Assembly: GCA_028873695.1 (NCBI GenBank)
Contig: JAPPNU010000008.1
Location: forward strand, 62,001-126,000
Length of the DNA: 64,000 nt
Source: Gemmatimonadota bacterium
GTDB lineage: Bacteria > Latescibacterota > UBA2968 > GCA-2709665
Direction: 5' to 3'
Below are positions 60,421 through 64,000 of this stretch, one piece after another. How positions within the stretch are numbered: position 1 is the stretch's first letter; each line of letters begins with the position of its first letter. A model generated the notes under the pieces. It saw only the letters and a list, made by a program, of their open reading frames with translations. It ran no database searches and was not told where the DNA came from. A program made the position numbers and the translations under genes.

Positions 60421-61566
60421 TTGGCTGACAATGAGTGGACGACGTTCAATGCGTCGGGGAATCTGCGCGTGGTGGTAACTAAGGAGCTTCCGGGCGACCG
60501 CTGGCTGAAGATTCTGGAACAGGCGGGCTGCCGGGTGGAATACAGCACGACCACCCGGATCCTGCAGGTGGATGAAATCAAGGCGGCGATCGGCGACCGG
60601 TGCGACGGCGTGATCGGACAGCTCACGGAAGATTGGGGCCAACCGCTCTTTGCAGCGCTGAAAGCGGCGGGCGGCAAAGCGTACAGCAACTATGCGGTCG
60701 GTTTCAACAACGTGGACGTGGATGCGGCCACACAGAATGGAATCCCCGTAGGAAACACGCCAGGCGTGCTGACCGAGACGACCGCGGAGATGGCGATTGC
60801 GCTTACGTTTTCCGCCGCGCGCCGCGTGGTGGAGGCCGATGAATACATGCGGAGGGGAAGGTACGAGGGATGGCTGCCTACCCTGTTCCTCGGGCAACTG
60901 CTGAACCGGAAGACGGTTGGCGTGGTTGGCGCCGGGCGAATCGGCGCGACGTACGCGCGGATGATGGTTGAAGGGTTCAAGATGAACTTCGTTTACTACG
61001 ATCCCTACCCCAACGAACGGCTCGAGGACTACATTCGGGATTACGCCGCGTTCCTGGAGGGACACGGCGAAGAGCCCGTGAACGTAACCAGGGCAGACTC
61101 GGTGGAACAGGTCCTGCGCGAGGCCGACGTGGTCAGCCTGCATCCGCTTCTGGATCCGACGACCCACCACCTGATGAACGAGGAACGCCTGAATCTGATG
61201 AAGCCTGACGCGATTCTCGTGAATGCCAGCCGCGGCCCGGTTATTGACGAAAACGCGCTGGTGGCTCACTGCAGAAAGCACCCGGACTTCCGCGTCGGAC
61301 TCGACGTCTTCGAAGACGAGCCCGAAATGAAGCCCGGATTGAATGAACTGAACAACGTGGTTATCGTTCCGCACATTGCGTCGGCTACGAGCTGGACGCG
61401 TGAAGGTATGGCAACGCTCGCCGCCGGCAACGTGGCCGGCGTTCTGAGAGGCCTTCCCGCGTGGGCGGATCAGGACGACATCCTGCCGTTTCTGGGCGAC
61501 GACGCGCCCGACGCGTGTCCGAGTATCGTAAATGCAGAAGAACTGGGACTGCCGGTGGCCGGGTAA
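60421..61566 (+). CDS. NADH-dependent hydroxypyruvate/glyoxylate reductase, plant HPR1-like
   Basis: A 381-residue D-2-hydroxyacid dehydrogenase. NAD fold GVVGAGRIGATYARMM; catalytic Arg in NASRGPVIDE, Glu in FEDEPEMKPG and His in PHIASATSWTREGMA. It shares features I recall from plant peroxisomal HPR1: GQLTEDWG, an insert with AFLEGHGEEPV, and the closing PSIVNAEELGLPV, where plants end with the SKL import signal. TTG at 60421 is a well-supported start (AAGGAGGG upstream). It reduces hydroxypyruvate to glycerate or glyoxylate to glycolate. Confidence 0.92.
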   Translation: MADNEWTTFNASGNLRVVVTKELPGDRWLKILEQAGCRVEYSTTTRILQVDEIKAAIGDRCDGVIGQLTEDWGQPLFAALKAAGGKAYSNYAVGFNNVDVDAATQNGIPVGNTPGVLTETTAEMAIALTFSAARRVVEADEYMRRGRYEGWLPTLFLGQLLNRKTVGVVGAGRIGATYARMMVEGFKMNFVYYDPYPNERLEDYIRDYAAFLEGHGEEPVNVTRADSVEQVLREADVVSLHPLLDPTTHHLMNEERLNLMKPDAILVNASRGPVIDENALVAHCRKHPDFRVGLDVFEDEPEMKPGLNELNNVVIVPHIASATSWTREGMATLAAGNVAGVLRGLPAWADQDDILPFLGDDAPDACPSIVNAEELGLPVAG

Positions 61567-61603
61567 CTGAACCGGTGCCGATGCCGAATATCTGTTCCAA
61601 AGC

Positions 61604-61640
61604 GGCGGGGTTCCACGCGAACAAGGCGTGAAATCCCGCC
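61604..61640. terminator. Hairpin between convergent genes
   Basis: Arms GGCGGGGTTCCACGC and GCGTGAAATCCCGCC pair over 15 bp with two mismatched or G-T positions around a 7-nt loop. Confidence 0.7.
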
Positions 61641-61668
61641 GTTACAGTTTATCGTGGCACGCCGCCGG

Positions 61669-62526
61669 TCAGGCCGTTATCTTTGCAATGGCAATTCCCG
61701 ACTCGCCTGCGACGGAATAGAGGAGATAGGTGTCGGCGCCTTCCCGGTAGATTCCCGGATCGCGAAGCTGCCGCACGCGCTCCGGCGACCAACCGCGTCG
61801 CGAGGGTTGCAGAGGCAGGTCCGCACCCTCGTAGTCGGTTTCCGGCTCGAGTATGATTTCGGCCTCCGACGCCCGCCAGTTCATCCAGTCCGGCGTCAGT
61901 TCGACTCTGGACAGCAGTATGCGTTCCGGGCAGTCGTGGGCGTTGGAATAGAAGACCGAGAGCGTGTTGCCGTCCAGCTTCAGCGCCGTATGGCGCTGGT
62001 CTTCGGAGAACAGTACCGGCCCCTGACGGAAAGCCGTGAGACCGTCCTCCGATCGATAGAAGATACCGGGCATCCCCAGAGCGTACGTCACGCCCTGCCA
62101 CCTGAAGACCCGGAAGTACGAGTTGCCGAGGTTTTCGGGCCGCGCGGTAAAGCGAATCCCGTCTGCGGACAGCGCGACCTTGGACTGTTGGCCCAGGCCG
62201 GGCACAGGGCCGTGATAGTACATTCTGATCTCACGATTCCCGTCGTCCACGTGGACGTCCGGCGAGGCAAGATGGCCGGTCGTGTATGCATCGTTCAGGT
62301 GCAGCACGCCGGGTTCGTATGTGGTCCAGGGACCGGAGAGACGGTCCGAATAGGCAAGACGGATGTAATCGCCCTGGTGGTGGCCGAAATAGAGGTAGTA
62401 CTTACCGAGAGGGCTGGGCAGCCAGTCGGGCGCCCGGACGAGCGACGGTCCATTGATGTTGTCGCCCATCCGGGAGTCCATGTGTGGACGGATAATGGGG
62501 TTGTTCGGAAGCCGTTCAACGCGCAT
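61669..62526 (-). CDS. GH43-like five-bladed beta-propeller glycosidase-type protein
   Basis: A 285-residue protein. NPIIRPHMDSRMGDNINGPS resembles the first blade of GH43/GH62/GH130-like enzymes with its Asp; KYYLYFGHHQGDYIRLAYSD, ASPDVHVDDGNREIRMYYHG and QLRDPGIYREGADTYLLYS are following blades. It has no signal peptide. Candidate role: hydrolysis or phosphorolysis of a plant-type or algal oligosaccharide; no specific activity can be claimed. ATG at 62526 follows GGGAGAC. Confidence 0.82.
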   Translation of the reverse strand: MRVERLPNNPIIRPHMDSRMGDNINGPSLVRAPDWLPSPLGKYYLYFGHHQGDYIRLAYSDRLSGPWTTYEPGVLHLNDAYTTGHLASPDVHVDDGNREIRMYYHGPVPGLGQQSKVALSADGIRFTARPENLGNSYFRVFRWQGVTYALGMPGIFYRSEDGLTAFRQGPVLFSEDQRHTALKLDGNTLSVFYSNAHDCPERILLSRVELTPDWMNWRASEAEIILEPETDYEGADLPLQPSRRGWSPERVRQLRDPGIYREGADTYLLYSVAGESGIAIAKITA

Positions 62527-62618
62527 GATCGGTGTCTCCCTTAGCTTGATTGCGGATCGACGTCGGCCACGGTACACCGGGCCGCGCGGTCCTTCGACGG
62601 GATTGGAGTCTGACGCAG

Positions 62619-63599
62619 GTGGAAAAGACGCTCAACAGACGCCTGTCGGTTGCGCCGATGATGGACTGGACGGACAGGCACGAACGGTATTTCCTGAGGT
62701 TGTTCTCACGGCATATCCTGCTTTATACCGAAATGATTGCCGCGGACGCCGTCCTCCGCGGTCGGCGCGAGCGCCTTTTGAAATTCCATCGCCGGGAGCA
62801 TCCGGTGGCGCTTCAGCTGGGCGGCTGCGATCCGGAGGCGCTGGCGCGTTGTGCTCAGATCGGCGCGGAGTACCGGTACGACGAGATCAATCTGAACGTG
62901 GGCTGCCCGAGCGACCGGGTGCAGGCAGGCCGGTTCGGCGCGTGCCTCATGGCGGAGCCGGAACGGGTCGCCCGTTGCGTGGCGGCGATGCGCCGGGCGG
63001 TTGGCATTCCGGTCACCGTGAAGACGAGGATCGGAATCGATGACCGCGATTCATACGCGGACCTGGTCGATTTTGTGCAGACCGTTTCCGACGGCGGATG
63101 CCGCGTATTCGTCATTCACGCCAGAAAGGCCCTGCTTCAGGGGTTGAGTCCCAAGCAGAACCGGGAAATACCGCCCCTGCGTTACGACGTGGTGTACCGG
63201 TTGAAACAGGACTTTCCGGATCTGAAGGTCATCCTCAACGGAGGCATCACAACCCGCGAGCAGGTGCGCCGGCACCTGGAAGCCGTGGATGGGGTCATGA
63301 TCGGACGCGAGGCCTATCAGAATCCCTACTTTCTGGCGTCGATGGACCAGATGTTCTACGGCGATTCGCGGGCCGTGGCCGGCAGGGGGGAGATTCTGGA
63401 CCGTTTTTGCGAATACGTCGAGGATCAGCTGCGACAGGGGATGCCGCTGGTCGGTATGACGCGGCACATCCAGGGGCTCTTTCAGGGCATGCCGGGGGCT
63501 CGCGCCTGGCGCCGGCACCTGAGCGAGAACGCGCACAGGTCCGGATCCGGGGTGGAAGTGATTCGAAAGGCCGCGAGCTTCGTCCTCGGGCCGTCGTGA
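62619..63599 (+). CDS. dusA: tRNA-dihydrouridine synthase, DusA type
   Basis: A 326-residue FMN enzyme reducing uridines in the tRNA D-loop. RLSVAPMMDWTDRHERYF, LLYTEMIAADAVLRG, PVALQLGGCDPEAL, NLNVGCPSDRVQAGRFGACL (catalytic Cys in NVGCPS) and HARKALLQGLSPKQNREIPP are DusA blocks. GTG at 62619 is chosen with TTGGAG upstream. Confidence 0.94.
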   Translation: MEKTLNRRLSVAPMMDWTDRHERYFLRLFSRHILLYTEMIAADAVLRGRRERLLKFHRREHPVALQLGGCDPEALARCAQIGAEYRYDEINLNVGCPSDRVQAGRFGACLMAEPERVARCVAAMRRAVGIPVTVKTRIGIDDRDSYADLVDFVQTVSDGGCRVFVIHARKALLQGLSPKQNREIPPLRYDVVYRLKQDFPDLKVILNGGITTREQVRRHLEAVDGVMIGREAYQNPYFLASMDQMFYGDSRAVAGRGEILDRFCEYVEDQLRQGMPLVGMTRHIQGLFQGMPGARAWRRHLSENAHRSGSGVEVIRKAASFVLGPS

Positions 63600-63646
63600 T
63601 TCGTCCGGAAATCCGGGTTGTCCGGAATCCCGCGCCTTCCGGATGT

Positions 63647-64000
63647 TTACGCCTTCAATGCCTGCCGGCAGGCGGCGACCAGGTCGCCGTGGGACGCGGT
63701 GCATCCGATATTGACTTCCACGTCGATGACTGCGGCGCGGGACAGGTCCAGGTTTCGGGACGTGTCCGCGACCTCGATGGCCGTGGTGCAGTCCCTGACG
63801 AGGACGATGTCGTAGCCGCGGTCCTTCATCGCCCTCATCCCGTAGTCCCTGAAGGGTACGCACATATTGGCGGCGAAGCCGGCGTAGAACAGGTGCAGGA
63901 TGCCCCTGTGTTTCAGGAGGCGGTGCAACTGGGCGCCGGTAACGACGACGTCGTCGCCTTCGAGGGGTTCTGCTTCGGGAATGATGCGGCGGTTCCTGAT
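63647..64000 (-). CDS. Isochorismatase-family cysteine hydrolase (partial, 5' end outside)
   Basis: The frame enters from the window edge and ends at 63647. ILHLFYAGFAANMCVPFRDY carries the catalytic Cys after the cis-peptide, and VRDCTTAIEVADTSRNLD follows. The family includes nicotinamidases, N-carbamoylsarcosine amidases and isochorismatases; substrate unknown. About 117 residues are visible. Confidence 0.85.
   Translation of the reverse strand: MRNRRIIPEAEPLEGDDVVVTGAQLHRLLKHRGILHLFYAGFAANMCVPFRDYGMRAMKDRGYDIVLVRDCTTAIEVADTSRNLDLSRAAVIDVEVNIGCTASHGDLVAACRQALKA

Overview
The window is GC-rich, densely coded and bacterial. Gram-negative traits are a TonB-dependent receptor, a lipobox lipoprotein and a LolD/MacB-type ABC ATPase. 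Murein genes (murA, murD, an M23 peptidase) sit beside an unusual catabolic set: phytanoyl-CoA dioxygenase (PhyH)-like enzymes, Gfo/Idh/MocA oxidoreductases, TIM-barrel sugar isomerase, heparinase II/III, PQQ sugar dehydrogenase and a DUF6785-like membrane protein. With a GWxTD-type protein, this suggests an uncultured FCB-group lineage such as Candidatus Latescibacterota. That placement is an inference from gene content, not a measured phylogeny.

Layout. 0-9 kb: a partial gene joining a catalytically degenerate M28 peptidase domain to an FtsX/MacB-type permease segment, a DUF6785-like membrane protein, tRNA-Phe, a small HTH-like protein, an ABC ATPase, a sugar isomerase/epimerase and a cytochrome c-PQQ dehydrogenase. 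9-20 kb: two Gfo/Idh/MocA dehydrogenases, a VOC protein, a core MetE-like protein, tRNA-Val, two PhyH-family enzymes, a secreted heparinase-like lyase and larC. 20-33 kb: M23 peptidase, rlmN, murA (active-site Cys replaced by Asp), a CCA-adding-type nucleotidyltransferase, a repeat-filled gap, then a tight operon of membrane protein, BpsA-like aminopropyltransferase, DUF2156/lysyltransferase-like protein, cysC, murD and an alkaline-phosphatase-fold enzyme, closed by a perfect bidirectional terminator. 33-45 kb: primary-type sigma factor, M42 peptidase, a RidA-like protein, quinone reductase, TonB receptor plus lipoprotein, a YgfZ-like protein, folB-folK-deoxynucleoside kinase, panB-panC. 45-55 kb: superoxide dismutase and peroxiredoxin, then a co-directional run of Fe-S carriers and clients (erpA, nuoI, a degenerate IscU-like protein, queG, miaB, lipA, Rieske) with RNase Y embedded. 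55-64 kb: fused indolepyruvate:ferredoxin oxidoreductase, a Gfo/Idh protein lacking the usual lysine, a hydroxypyruvate reductase strikingly like the plant peroxisomal enzyme, a GH43-like propeller protein, dusA-type dihydrouridine synthase and a partial isochorismatase-fold hydrolase.

Three families of dispersed, non-coding, partly palindromic repeats punctuate the intergenic spaces. Family A is about 168 bp with terminal inverted repeats of the form TAAGAAGCTGTCTTAAAATT. Family B is about 168 bp with ends of the form TTAGCAGCCCGTTGAAAAAG. Family C is built around CCACAAAAAGCAC/GGCACAGAAGG. They resemble MITEs. They abut gene starts, end exactly at stop codons, and in one place form an A/B chimera. 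Many promoters can be read by eye with 17-nt spacers and a TATATT/TAGATT -10.

All calls are from reading the sequence and remembered family features; no searches were run.
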